Shown piece after piece: positions 21,329 through 34,600 of a stretch of DNA of 64,000 bases. Origin of the DNA: Yamagishiella unicocca (Eukaryota; Chlorophyta; Chlorophyceae; Chlamydomonadales; Volvocaceae). The translations under genes and the position numbers were made by a program. The stretch is from positions 248,001-312,000 of the forward strand of contig BDSL01000077.1 in the NCBI GenBank assembly GCA_003116995.1, read 5' to 3'. The stretch's first letter is position 1, and each line of letters begins with the position of its first letter. Below the pieces are notes generated by a model. It had not been told where the DNA came from. It saw only the letters and a program-made list of their open reading frames with translations, and did no database searches.

Positions 21329-23704
21329 GGCGCCGCGCTTGCCACCTCCCTTGCGCCTTCAGCTGCAGTCTCCTCACAGGCTCTCGAAGTGCTCATCCAA
21401 CGCCTCTAGTCTCTTAATCATATTTTCGACAGGGTGGGCATTAAGAAGCCTGTGCCATCCTGAGTCGGACGTATATGCGACATTGAAGCATGACATGTGT
21501 GCGTTCGGTTGTGGTCGGCAGCAAATATAAGCAATATCAACCTTATAATATCCTACGTAACGATGATGTGCTGTCTTGCAAATGTAACAATTCCAGTGTG
21601 GCATGATGGGTAAGACATTAAACCTGCAGTGCTGTACAGGACCTTCCCTTATGCTGACATGCGATCAGCTTGCATACAGGACATTTACAGGCTCATCATA
21701 GGATATTTAAGCTAACGAAGCGGCTTGTTTTTGAACTGATTGGGGGCCGGGGGCCGCGCGCCCAACAGGAGGTTTTGCAAAGTCGAAAACGCAGTCGCCC
21801 TCTTATGCAGAAGTTTGAACCTGTCCTCAAGATGTAGATGGGCATCGGGTAGCAAAAAAGGGGGCCGGGAACGTGACAGCGCAAAACAACGCCAACAACT
21901 CTCGGCCCTCGCTGAACACCCAAATGCTTTTATCGCAACAATGAACTTGCGATTTTGCGACACGCCCTCAGTAATCACAGGAAACCCTGGTAACGCCGAC
22001 AGGTTATTTAGAAGGTACGACGGGGAAACTTCCGTATGCCCGGAAGTTCGGCATTCCGGCCTGGTGGAGGCCAGCTCAAATGTTAACATATTTGGAAGGC
22101 AATCCATGAAGTAACTCCGCTGTAACACCAGTAATCACTCTAGTCTCCATGCTCCCGCCGCGCTACGTGCGCACCAGGATCAATTTCAACGAAAGTTGTA
22201 AAAGTGGGCGGCAAGAAGACAGGATCGCAGCGCTCGGCCCGCGCGACGGGGGTGCAGCTTAGTCACAGCTCCCAGACAGTGCGCGCCGTGCAGGGCGGGT
22301 GCGGTAGTTGCGCTATAGTTGAAACGCCAACATGCCGCGCAACTGCGCAAGGTGTGGTGGATCCGTTGTCTTCTGTGCTCCCTGAAGCACCTCTGGATGC
22401 GTGGTGCTGGTGCCCTAGCGACCCTGGCCCTCTCACTACGCTGCACACACTGCTGCACGATCGGACACGGCCTTAGGTACCCTTAGGCACTTAATGTATA
22501 GTCACGTGTGATACTGTGCTTGCTAAAATCGCACTAACCCAAAACGGAAGGTTATTTCCACGGCGGATGGCACAAGGCGTTCCCTAGGCGACGAACAGCC
22601 AAGTCAGGAGGGGTACGGACAACGGAAATCCGACTATTTAGAAAAACAAAGCTTGTGATTGTGCAAAAGGATGTTGGCACAATGTGATTGCTGCCTAGCT
22701 AGTAGTCTTGGAGCTTCTCATGATCAGGCCTACGTGTATGACACGACCCATGCCGTTGCTTGTAACGCCCAGGTATTGCACAAGTTCAAGTGCCTTTGCC
22801 GCAGTTTAGGACAACTAAAGCCCTACATTGCCGAGATCCTAACTGGTTGCACGTGACATCCGAGACCGTACTGTACGACTGCCCGTACAGAACCCCGAGT
22901 CGCCTGTTGCACTGGCCTGGTTATGCTGGACTCCTACCGGTTAAAGGACGCCACTCGATCAAGCCGCAGCTTAGTTGGGGCCTGTGCACGAGGCGAGTTG
23001 CACCCACCTACCAACGGTCCACAACCGTAACATTTAGCTCTGCTCCGACTGCCAGGCAGCCAGCCAGCGCGCGGAAGGCCAGTGGCTCCGCATGCTGATC
23101 GAGGCACGCAGGGCCTCAAGCGCGTCCAACCTGTCCCTGCGAACGCTACTGCCCCCCGTCCATCCGCCGACCAGGAGGCCCCGTGGCAGAACGACACAGC
23201 TCAGCCCTGGGGTGCTCCTGGGGCGCCTGTTGCTCTCTCCTACGCACGCCCGTTCCGTCAAACAGTTCCATCGCACCCATTGCGCACCGCTCCCGTAGCG
23301 AGAGCCCGTCCCAAAGACCATTGCTCCGAGACCAAACTTGGACGGCACAAGGTGGCCACACCTCCTCCTCCTGCACCAGGTATTTGTAGCACCAATAATT
23401 TCTGCCCGGCCCGCCTCGCCCTGTCATCGCCGGTCATAAACACCGCCTCCGCCCCCGTCGCCGGCTAACAGGTCCGCGCCCAGCGATTCCGCATTCGGGT
23501 TCGCTTAGGTACCACAACCCCCTGCCCTCCCCGGAACCAACCACCTTGCCCCACATCACCTCCCACGACATTGCGTGGCCGAATCACGTGGGTGCTGGCG
23601 GCTGGGTGTCACGTGGGTGGGTGCTGGCGGCAATCACGTGGGTGGGTGCTGGCGGCTGCGTGTCCTGTGGCGTCGGCATCACGTGCGCGCGCTGCGGCTG
23701 CTGC
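21329..23704. other. Gap between the small ORF and CPI1
   Basis: No protein gene supported. The right-hand part must contain the CPI1 3' UTR. A tandem array with CACGTG cores sits at 23580-23690. A 138-codon minus frame at 21712-22128 has no splice context or domain and is not called. Confidence 0.45.
23580..23690. repeat. Tandem CACGTG-containing repeat downstream of CPI1
   Basis: About three imperfect copies of a roughly 32-bp unit (GTGGGTGGGTGCTGGCGGC plus TCACGTG) lie just beyond the CPI1 stop codon. They are either in the 3' UTR or immediately downstream. CACGTG is the G-box palindrome recognised by bHLH/bZIP factors in plants, but nothing here shows regulatory use. Confidence 0.7.
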
Positions 23705-26700
23705 TCACATCCAGGGCAGCCCCGTGTCCTTGGCGTCCACGATGGCCCCCAGGCTGATGCGCCACAGGTCCAGCAGGATGGTCACCAGCATGCCGGCGGC
23801 CAGGGCGTCCAGCGCCGCCTCGGTGGAGGTCCACTTGGAGCCCCTGCGGTCCGGTGCAGCGTGAGAAGTGGTGCGAGTGGTGGTGCGAGGGCGTTGGGTG
23901 GGGTGTTGGTGTTGGTGGTGAGGTGTTGTGGCGCAGTGTGTTAACACTAACTACGTTTTCCCGAAGGGAAACAAAAGGGAAGAAAAAGTCCCCGAAGGGG
24001 TGTAAAACAATTACTTTCGTTGTTCCTTTAAAAAAACAAAGTTATAGTGCGGTTGTGGTGTGGCGCAGTGTGTTATAGTGCCGTTGTGGTGTGGTGCAGT
24101 GCGTTATAGTGCAGTTGTGGCGGTGATGCGGCTGTGGTGGGGCGATGGTTGTGGTGGTGGTGCGGTCATGGCACAGTGCAGTGCGGTGCCAGATGGTGCG
24201 GTGTAGTGGGATCGGGCGGGAAGGCGGCCAGGAAGTGGAATTGAGGTAACCGAAGTTAAGGACTCGTTACAGCGACATAGGGGTTGGGATGGGGGACGTG
24301 AGCCGGAGAGCTTGCTATTTACTTGGGAGATCAGGCGTGGGGTTCGAGGGAAACCAGATCAGGCGTGGGGGGGGGGAGGTTACTTGCGTGGACTACATTC
24401 CCATTCCCGGATGCCTGGAACGAGGAGCAGCGGGCTGGGAGGTCCCGCCTCAGGCCACAAGCCCGACGAGACGTAACGCCTCTCAAGGTGTCGCTCCCAC
24501 GATGGTGCAAGGAGATCCCGGGCAGTACCCAGCGGGCCCTGAGGGCGGACCTCAGGGCCCGCTGAGGACTGCCCGGCGTCCCCTTGCGCCATCAGTGGAG
24601 TCCCAACAGCTCGGGCGTTACGTCGCGACCGCGGCTACACCGTGAGGCAAGGCCTGTGCCGACCCACGGGTCTCCTCCAAACCTCCCAACGCTTCCTGGG
24701 CCTTTCGTTCCGGGCGCATTCTTTGCTCTTAACGTGGCGGCCTACGGTCTCCTCACTGCAAAACCCCCTATCTGGACCTCGTTAAGGGCAGGTGCCGTGT
24801 CCGTCACTGGCTCGTCGCACCTCTTCTGCGGGTACTCGTCGATTCGGTAGAACATGGGGAAGGATACGAAGAAGTAGATCGCGTAGAACAGTGAGCCCAC
24901 GGTGTACATCCTGTCGCGATCCACAAAGGTGTAGTACGGAAACTGGCGGGGAAAGGGAAGGGCAGCGGAGGGAGGAGAAGAGCGGCGGAGGGGGAGGGGT
25001 TAAGTGAGGAGTGCTGTTGTCAGGAGGTGGCCCTGCCCTGCCTTTCCGCCGCCCGCCACCAGGTACCCACGTGTGCTATGGTCAGGGTCTCAGCGTACGC
25101 CGTGGCGTACGACAAGAGGAATACGACAACCGCCATGGCGCCTCGCCGGACCAGCCATGAGCTCTTGGCCAGACCCGTCTGGACCTGTTGGGAGGGGACA
25201 CGGAGGCGGGGCCGGCCACGCAGGGTGGGGGGGTTTCGAGGGAGACCCGCGGATGCCAGAAAAAACCGTTTAGGACAGGCGTTTTGAGATGCATGCTGGA
25301 GAACTGGGTTGGGGATACTACGGTAACGCCGAAGGTCGTAATATGACCTTTGGCGGCTAACCGATAAGCGGTGTCGTGTTGGTGTTGATGCAAGCGACGC
25401 GGCGAAGGGCCGACACCGGGGCGCAGCATGACCACTACAATGGAGCTGAGGCGCGACTTGGGTTGCGGCGACAGCCGCTGAGACGGAGAAGAGGCAGGGC
25501 AGCACCGGTTCATCCGCCCGCTGGCCCCCGATCGCAACGACCCACGGACCCACCCGCCGCAGCAGCACGTTGGAAAGGGCGTGGTAGAAGCAGAAGTAGG
25601 CGTGCGTCATGAGGTAGAGCGTGATGGGCACCTGCAGACGCGCAAAATGCGGGGGAGTGTGGTTCAGGCGTTGGCACCTCACGCTCCCGATGGTGCCGGA
25701 AGTAGGAGGTTAACGTAGCGCGCAGGAACCAAGTCGAAGGGCGCAAGCGAAAGCCGGCTGCAGCTGTGCGGACACGCGAAACGTCCCGACCCAATTTGGA
25801 ATCGTCATAAATGGGACGTCGTTGGTTCGGCTGGGTCTATGAAACGCGCACCGGACTTGAGAGGCCCAGCTGATATTTATTTCGTGGCTGACAGCTGTCA
25901 GTTGTCAAGCAATCGTGTTGCTGGCCTCGGCCGCGCGCAGTGACGCTGCCGAGGGGCCGAACGTCGGCCGTCGCTGCGCAGGCGAGCCCCAGGCCATCGC
26001 CCCAGGCCATCGCCCCAGGCCATCGCCCCTCGCCCGGCCCACGGGTCTGACCCTGCGCTCGCTGGCACTCACATTGTTCAACCGCCAGGACACAAATGTG
26101 TACGACGCTCCGAGCAGCTTGAAGAAGTAGTGCGTCCAGAAGTAGTTGCCGATGTAGCTGAAGACGAAGATCCAGATGTTCGCCTGAGGGCCGCGACAAG
26201 GTGCACGCATGGCAGGCGCATGCAGGCGTTACCACCGGCTTGTGCTGGCTGCGAGGAAGGCCCGCGTGCGACTTAGAAACCCGTCTGTAGCATACGTTTG
26301 GAGATGCATGCTGGAGAGCTTGGTGCTGCTGGCTGAAGATTGGGCTCCTGTCTGCGCGCCTGCTCCAACGCACCCCGTTCAGCAGCAGCGATTCCAGCAT
26401 TTCCGGAGGCGGGGAACTCATCGGCTGGGCGGGGAACTCATCGGCTGGGCGGGGGACTCTTTCCATTCAAAGCAAGTTCCCCCAAGCACGTGCAAGCTCG
26501 GCTTCGCGCCCCAGGAAGGGGCGACGCCTGTCCGGGAAGGCAGCAACACGGGCGGCCACCCGCAGTCCCAGCCCCCAAGCGCGTCCCCCTCTGTCGTGCT
26601 GGCCACGATGCAGCGCCCCCTTCCCCTTGCTCCTCAGCACTGCCCCAAGCCCCAGGTCCGCCCTCCACTGCCGTGTCCGCCCCAACGCAGCACCCCGGTC

Positions 26701-27772
26701 TGCACCTCGACGCCGTAGGTTCCGTACCTTGACCCAAAAGCGTTGCCACATGGGCTTGCCCTGGTCGGCCTGTACGTGCGGGCGCGAATGGATGATGGCC
26801 CGCGAGAGTGAGGCGCAGGGAGAGGAGCGGAGGGGGCGGTTGGTGAAGGGCGGTGGCTGTGGGGGTTGAGGGGGCGAGTGCTCGATGCGTGTTATGATGC
26901 ATCAGAGCCTGCACCAGCGGCAGTCCGCACCCGGATGCTGCCGAACGCCTACGGCGGCCGAATTGCCGTGGGTGCTGTAGTCCTGGCTGCCGCCAACATC
27001 GGTCCTCCGGGCAGTCCTGCCACCGCTAACTAGCACAGTTTGTGCGACGGGGCCTTGGAGCCGCAATGCAACCAAGGCGCAGCAGGTATTGCGGGTGGCG
27101 GTGGCTGAAAGAAACGAGCAGCGGGAGCAGCGCCACTGACGGTGTCAGGCGGTGGCCCAAGTTTGCCTGCTGGCTGCCCAACTACGTAGGGACGATCAAC
27201 AAGTGGCGCTTCTACACTCGGTTGGGCCTCCCTGCATCGCTGAACAGGGTCCCGACCCAATTGGCCCCTCCCTGGTGGGCGGCCGCTTGGTATCTACACC
27301 CACCCGCCTCCCCGTCAAACGATCCCCTCACCCCTCCTCCCCGGTAAAAAACGGTTTTTCCTCTGCTTCTTCGTACACGGGTTTTCCACACAACCCTCCT
27401 CTGCCGAGCCCTACATGTCCAACGTTACCTTGCAGCGGATGAGGAGCGGCACCACAACCGTGGGTGCCGCACACGACAGCCCGATCAGCATGTACCCGTA
27501 ATTTCCACAATACTGCACACAGATAAAGGCCAGGAGCCATCGTGTAGTTGGGATTTGCTAGGGCGGAGTACGAGCGCGGAACCCAGTCGGGATCACATCG
27601 GCGCTTGGTGGGCTCAGCCGTGCCACACCTCGTAGATCTGGAAGGGAACCAGAAGCACTAATGCCCAGATGATCCAGAATGGGCTGTACGCAAGGAGGAA
27701 CACCTCTGTCCACCTCTTACTCGGGTCTTTGGCGAGCCAATGAGGCCCGGAGGCCGCCTGGCCCACCGCCAT
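23705..27772 (-). CDS. CPI1: Cycloeucalenol cycloisomerase (cyclopropyl-sterol isomerase)
   Basis: This enzyme opens the 9,19-cyclopropane ring of cycloeucalenol to obtusifoliol (EC 5.5.1.9) in green-lineage sterol synthesis and is an integral ER membrane protein. Eight exons join in phase: 27772-27629, 27512-27429, 26769-26728, 26183-26073, 25631-25554, 25184-25071, 24942-24821, 23843-23705. The total is 277 aa, against about 280 for the plant protein as I remember it. Family stretches recognised are the N-terminal WLAKDPSKRW, YIGNYFWTHYFFKLLGASYT, LFYAIYFFVSFPMFYRIDE and the C-terminal LVTILLDLWR ending in GLPWM. Several hydrophobic segments match the expected polytopic topology. The segment between the fifth and sixth exons looks shorter than in the plant protein. 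The gene is divergent from the kinase gene at 28673. Introns 2, 3, 5 and 7 contain intron-end repeat modules. Confidence 0.95.
25228..25316 (+). repeat. Intron-end module A, antisense near the CPI1 intron 5 acceptor
   Basis: A full-length copy (GAGGGAGACCCGCGGATGCC, AAACCGTTTAGGACAGGCGT, GAGATGCATGCTGGAGAACT) lies 43 bp from the acceptor of the exon starting at 25184. Confidence 0.9.
27345..27395 (-). repeat. Intron-end module E, sense near the CPI1 intron 2 donor
   Basis: On the gene strand GGGTTGTGTGGAAAACCCGT then GTACGAAGAAG lies about 30 bp after the donor at 27428. Related copies are at 16428-16465, 33685-33725, 46717-46745 and 46864-46900. Confidence 0.8.
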
Positions 27773-28672
27773 TGTGTATGTGACCTTTCTGCAATGGCCC
27801 TATAAGGCAGCTATGCGTGCTGGTATCACAGGCTCACAAAAATACAGGGGGGCCCGAGTTGCAACGACACAGTTTGGAGCGCTATCAATCACGTTTATCT
27901 TCAGTAAACCAAAGCGCAAACAACATGATCGCGGGCACACGTGCATTTCGTCAAGCTTCGTCCGTTTGCCTGTACGGCGCGCGGTAAAGGGGGGGGGCGT
28001 ACAGCTAATGCAAGAAATACCGCCTAGAGCCCTAGACCAGCGCCAGCGTATCACCGCCATGCCATGTACATGCAGCTACCGATCCAGATACTTTACCCAC
28101 GAAAAGCTGTAACTTTAGCCGTCGCCACCCTGCCGAACTGAGCCTCTCCTTCCTCATTGGTTCCTTACTGTATTCAGATATTACATTTGTAGAAATTCAT
28201 TTGAAGAGGACGACAGCTAGGGGTGGAGGCTCCTTGGCTTACTGAAGTCACGCCCTTGATTAGGGCGGCAGCACGCAGGTGCGTCTCCAGTAAAGCTCTT
28301 CCCTAGAAGTGGTTAATGTCATCTATGGCTTTCGTTGTTGGAAAACGTTATTGGCTCTAAATACAGCAAGACTGCTTTCGACCGTGATTGTGTGTCTGTG
28401 CCAACAATAGGGTCTCGATTTCGCTTGTACATAGTTCCAACGAGCCTTGTCAGTGACTTGGGTCAAGCCGTAACGGAATCGGGGCACCCCCTGCCCTCCA
28501 ATGTGCAGAGTGTCTAGGTAATGGCCGCAGGGCCAGCAATTGCAGCGAAGCTTGTTTGATACTCAGCAACTGATAGAGGACCGAGGCATTGCCCAGGATC
28601 AGCTTCCGGCGTCTGCTGCGGAGGCGCACGAACCAGAGCACAGCCTTTTCCTCGCACTCCGCGCACGACACG
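27773..28672. promoter_or_regulatory. Divergent intergenic region between CPI1 and the kinase
   Basis: About 0.9 kb separates the CPI1 ATG (minus) and the kinase ATG (plus), so it must hold both promoters and 5' UTRs. It is less GC-rich than the flanking genes. A weak TATA-like string (CTTATAGGG on the minus strand, near 27800) precedes CPI1. No clear TATA box is visible for the kinase and no other gene is seen. Confidence 0.5.
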
Positions 28673-31600
28673 ATGGGTGCGTGCTGCTCTCAGCCCAGCG
28701 AAAAATATGAAGTGCCGGCTGGTTCAAGCTCAAAGTCGGGCACCAAGCCCTCGGCCAGCTCAAAGCCAACGAAGCCGGTGGTGCCCGACTTCGGCCTGTT
28801 GTCAACGCACGAAGTTATCAAGCTGCTAGGTCGTGGTGGCGAGGGCGAGACATGGCTGTGCCGCGACAAGGAGTTGAACACGGAGGTGGCCATCAAGCTT
28901 ATTAAGCGTCCCATCCCCAAGCCCGCTATCCAGGTCATCAAGCGCGAAATCAAAATCCAGGCAGACCTGGGGCAAGGCCACCTGAACATTGTTAGTGCCG
29001 ACGAGGTCATCCTCTCGAAAACGTACCTGGGGTTAATTATGGAGTACGTGCCAGGTACGCCGCCAGTGGTCCCCCGTGGGCGGGAAGGGTTCACTGCGAG
29101 GCTCAAGGCTGTATGGCTTACTCAGCACCAAAGGGTCAACATGGGGGCGTTCTGCCGGTGCCCTGGCGCGGCACCGACAGCGGTTATATCCGTTACGGGG
29201 GAGGAAGTGCTGTCGCGGTCGGCCGCCCCACACCCTGCCATGCCGCACATGCGCTCAGCACTTCACGCTAGCACCCTCCCTCAGCTACTTATGGGCAGGA
29301 GCTGTGCCCATTGCTACAGCCGGCAGCCGCCCCCGAGCCCGCCTCTCCTTGAGCCGACCGGACCCGACCCAAATGCCGCGACCCAAATCGAATCCTCCGC
29401 CCTTGGACCGATGTGCTGCGCACGCCGCACCCTTGGACCCACCATTGCGCTCCATCTGGCTGCGCCACTGCGCTGCTGCGCAGGCGGTAACATGGTGGCG
29501 TTCGTGACCAAAAGGCGCGAGACGAAGCAGGAGCGTGCTGGGCTGTGCCTCGACGAGGATGAGGCGAGGTACTACTTCAGGTAGGCACGGCAGAGGTGGC
29601 GGATCGGGATGCGCCCGTGGCGCTTCGAGAAGGTTCCGCGCGGGGTGCGGCGGGCTGGACTGCAGACTGCGGCAGGCGGTCGTACGTCGGCCATGAAACG
29701 GCAGCTGCAGGCCCCGGCCTGAAATGAAGGCCAGCAATGGGGGGAGTACGGGTTCTCGTCGTAGTCATGGGGTGTCCGTTGATTGGGAACAAGGAGCACG
29801 TGGGGCCCGGCTGGGTGGGGCCCGGCAGGGTGGGGCCCGGCAGGGTGGGGCCCGGCAGGGTGGGGCCCGGCTGTCGTTCCGGGCGCGTATGCAGCTGCAA
29901 GCAGCGGCCTACTCTGTGACCGCAGCGGCCCGCATGCCCCCTGGGAAGGCCGCACTCCGCATGGGGCGGTACCCTAGTCGGGCATTGCACCGCTGCCGGG
30001 ATCCTAGTCGGGCATTGCACCGACTGGCGCTGAAGCTGTCGGTAAAGGCGCTAGCGGTCAAGGCAGTTACGGCGACCGGGAAAACCTTCCCCGCGATAGG
30101 CGCTTGCGGAGGAGGTGGCGGCGGTGCTGATGCGGCTGCCGAGGCGCCCCCCTTAGGCCCCCCCCCTAGGCACACTCCGGGGGCTGCCGACCGAAGCGCA
30201 CTCGACCCAGCTGGCCCGGCTTCCATACCCCAACCCAACCGCACCTTCGTGCTGGATACCGCACCGCGCCTATCGCGGTTGCGCCTCCCGTCAAACCCAG
30301 CCACCCGCGTACTCGCGCCTGTCGAACTGGCGACTTGCTGCACGTTGCTCACTAGTCGCCCTCGCCTCCAGGGCGCTCTCCCGCCTAACCAGCGCTCCAC
30401 CTACCCCCCGGCGCCGGTGCCGGTAGTCAGTTCCAGTGCTCCAGCATGCGCCCACACAATTGGTGTCCGACGACCATGCGCCAAACTATCCTGTCCCGTT
30501 GCGTAAAACGGTTTTTTATACCCCCCCCCGGCGCCCCCTTAGGCAGCTGGTGAGCGCCGTGGAGTACTGCCACCGCAACAACGTGGCCCACCGCGACCTC
30601 AAGCTGGACAACACGCTGCTAGATGACCACGACCCCGCCTGGCTTAAGCTGTGCGACTTTGGGTTCGCAAAGCACTGGCAGGTAGGGAGCGGCAGGGATA
30701 ACCGCGGGGGGGGGGGAGGGCTACAGAAAAGATACCCGGGCGGGGGATTACAGAAAAGATACCCGGGCGGGGGATTACAGAAAAGATACCGGGGCGGGGG
30801 GTTACAGAAAAGATACCCGGGCGGGGGATTACAGAAAAGATACCGGGGCGGGGGGTTACAGAAAAGATACCCGGGCGGGGGATTACAGAAAAGATACCGG
30901 GGCGGGGGGTTACAGAAAAGATACCCGGACGGGGGATTACAGAAAAGATACCGGGGCGGGGGGTTACAGAAAAGATACCCGGGCGGGGAGGGGTTACATA
31001 AAAGATACCCGGGCGAGGAGGGGTTGCAGAAAAGATACCCGGGCGGGGAGGGTTACAGAAAAGACCTGGTTACTCGCCGGGGGGGGATAGGGGTTGAGAG
31101 GAAGCGAGTTGGTTGGCGCCCGGGGGGGAGGGGTGTCGCGGCATGGAGGCGAGGGAGTGCTGGTAGGCGCGGTGCGGCACGCGCCTTTCTGCGCGTCGTT
31201 TTCAGATGGATGGGGATGGGGATGGGGGCAGGTGGATGGGTGCGGCCTGGCAGGGGACGAAAGGGCGGGAGCTGAGGTGGGATGTGCGACGAGGAGCCGG
31301 AAGGGAGGCCTGCTCTGGCCAAGCTGTCCCACAATCCGCATCTGGCCTTGGCAAAGCAACCCAAAACCAATTAGCTCCCTGTAGCCCTAACAACCTACGT
31401 TGAGGGGTTTAGAGGGGACGAAACGCACACGTGCCAGGCACTGGACCGGCCAGGCACTGGACCGGCCAGGCACTGGACCGGCCAGGCACTGGACCGGAGG
31501 ATGGGAAAGCGTTTGGGGGTGGCACCTCCGGTAGAAAGGGGTTGCAGCTGCTACGTAAAGCTCCCTGCGCGGCTTTACGTAGCAGCTGTGCAGGGAGCCG

Positions 31601-34600
31601 GCAACCAATCCGCACCCCGGGGGGGATCGCTCACGCCCCCACGCACCCCCCCCCTCCCCAGGCGAACTCCAACATGGACACGATGCGCATCGGCACTCCG
31701 GAGTACATGGGGCCGGAGCTCATCAGCAGCAGGTGTGTAGGGGGGGTTTGAGAAGAGAATCCGCAAATCCACGGCCGACAAACCAAGGCGGTGAAGATGG
31801 CCGTCCAGAAAAGACGGGAGGCGAGTAGATGGAACGGGGGACGGGGATGGACGGGGTACGGCGGGCAGGGTGAGCCGGGTGGCGGGGGGGAGGGAGGGGT
31901 GGCGAGGAAAGCCCGTGGACTAGGAAGCCGAGTGGGTGAGCGGGAGGGGAGGGAGGGGTGGCGGGAAGACCCGGGGAGGGGGAGGGGATTAGGGCAGACC
32001 CGTGGGTCGGTCGGCACTGAAACGTAAAGCCGATTCGGAGACGTTTGGTACACGGGTTTGGGATTGCATGCTGGAGGGCTTGCGGGGGGAGAGGCTACCC
32101 TGACGGGGGATGCTGCGGGCGCAGCAGGGGGTGTGGCAGGCCTGGATGGAGGGGTGGCGGGCGCCATGGGTGCGGTGCCGCAGCACCGGCGCTGAGGGGG
32201 GGAAAGCAGCGAGTGGCGGGTTGCAAGGAAGGTGGCGGCTGGCTGCCGCTCGAGCGGGTGGCTGCCGCGCGAGAGGCTGGCGCCAGTGGTCGCGCGTGGC
32301 GCAGGCAGCCATCACGAGCGTACCTGCCTCGCAGCCCTGCGCGTTCTCCTCCCTACGTGTTCCGGGTTCTCCTCCCTAGGTGGTCCGCGTTGGTGGTCCG
32401 CGTTCTCCTCCCTACGTGTTCCGGGTTCTCCTCCCTAGGTGGTCCGCGTTGGTGGTCCGCGTTCTCCTCCCTACGTGTTCCGCGTTCTCCTCCCTAGGTG
32501 GTCCGCTGAGGCCATAGCGCGCGGGTTGCCGTCTTTTGCTTCGCAGCCCGGAGCAGTCGTTGTGTTCGTCGCAGCCGTAGCCGCAGTAGCTCGTCGCAGC
32601 CGCACGCTCGTGTGCTGGCCGACGGCCGACCGCCGCCACCACTGCCTGCAAACTGCAACCCCGCTGCTGACCCCGCTGCTGCTGACCCCGCTGCTGCTGC
32701 CGTTGGCGCTGCTCGTGTGACGCCCCTGGCCTGCAGGACCGGGTACGACGGCAAGAAGGTGGATGTGTGGGCGGCTGGGGTGCTGCTCTACGTTATGCTG
32801 GTGGGCATGTTCCCGTTCGAGACGCAGGTGCGGTGCGCGCGGAGAGGTGGCCGTGTAGGTGGAGGTGGAGTGGCGAGAAGACCCGGGTGACACGACCTAG
32901 GAGACGGAGGGCAGAAACCAGGTGGAGGCAGATTGATTTCGGAGAAAATGAGCGGTTGAGTGGTGGTGGAGGGGAACTGGGAGGTTGAGAGGCACCGCTT
33001 CTCCATGTGGAAATCAGTCGGGGGGTTACAAAAACGAACCGGTTACCCGAAATCGCTCCGGGGGGGGACGGGCGCGCAGGGTTACCTGCGGGAGGGGTGT
33101 TGGGTTAGGGAGGGGCACCGAAGGCAGGTCGTGGGTGGGGAAGACCAACCGGGTGTGGTGGGGGTCCAAATGAAAAAGGGGGGGGGGGTGCGGCGCCGCC
33201 TGTACCCCTCGCCGCCGCCACCGGTGTCCCGGTGGGAAGGGACTTGCTGGGTGCTGCTGTCTGTGTGACTGGGTGGTGGTGAAGCCCGCCGGGGTATCCT
33301 GGGGAGAGTTTTTACAAGAGAATCCTCGAATCCACGGCCGACAAACCGAGGGCAGTGACATCCTGGGGGGGGGAAGCGGCACCATTCGAGCCTGATTAGG
33401 ATGCACCGGGCTCTCCACCGCACAGCCGTCACAACCCCTGCCTAGATAGATATGCAGTTGTTGGGGCTGGTCCGGTGCTGGTAGGGGCTGAGTGGCGCGC
33501 TGCCTTGGCCGTCTCTCGGCGGCGTCGGTTCGAAGCATCATTGAGTACCTAGGGGCATGTGGACGGAAGGTGGCTGGAGAGCCCGGCCGTGACTCTCCCG
33601 CCCTCACCCGCCTTCCCGCCCCCACCCCGCAACGATTCCTAATCCGTTTTGTGGATCAAAGCCGGCCCACGGGTCTCCTCTCATACCCACGAAAACGGGT
33701 GTGTTTTTTGTTGCAACCCCCCCGCCACCCCCTTCCACGCCCCAGGACGACAACTTCAACAACACCGCCGGGCTGTACGACATCTGGCTGCAGCAGATCA
33801 AGACCAGCTGGCGGGAGGTGCCCAACAACACGTCCGCGGCCTCGCGACTCACGCCGGAGCTTAAGGACCTGCTGGACAAGATGTTCGACGTGAAGCAGGT
33901 GTGCACACGGCACGGGCACGGGTTTCGGAGGCACGGGCATGGGTTTCGGAGGCACGGGCACGGGTTTCGGAGGCACGGGCACGGGTTTCGGAGGCACGGG
34001 CACGGGTTTCGGAGGCACGGGGCACGGGTTCCGAAGGCACGGGCACGGGTTTCGGAGGCATGAGTTTCGGAGGCACGGGGGACGGATTTCGGAGGCACGG
34101 GCACGGGTTTCGGAGGTTGTTACGTTGCGGTAGCCGCGCAAATACCGCTGTAGCCCTGCTCGCGTTAGTCGCCGCCTTTAGGCTGCCGTAGTCCCCATGC
34201 TCGCCTGCGGCTGTTAGGGTGACCGCGGCGGCGAAATGGTGCGCGGCGCGTCCGTCAGTCGATTGCCACGGCCGGTCGTCTTGTTCGGGAGCCAGGCCTG
34301 ACGCCCCTCGGCCGCGGCCCTCGCCCTCACCTAATCGCCCGCCACTCCCTGCCCTCCGTTTCCTACGTCGCGCAACCGGGTCTTCTCGCCCACCCCCACA
34401 CACACGCTTGCATCTCCAAACGTATGCCCCAAAAGGTTCTTCCCTTTGTATCCGGGTCTTCTCGCCCCCCCGCCCCCCCCACACACAAATTGGCGTCCGA
34501 CGACCATTCGCCAACTATCCTGTCCCGTCGCGTAAAACCGGTTTTACAACATCCCCTCCCCCCCACGCACACCACACACGTGCCCCGCCTCCCACAGGAG

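Noticed and set aside
21712..22128. 138-residue minus frame
   Set aside because: No domain, no start or splice context, ordinary composition for a chance frame.
29737..30506. Gly/Pro-rich frames in kinase intron 2
   Set aside because: They cross the 15-bp tandem repeat and an intron-end module; the kinase exons on either side join in phase without them.
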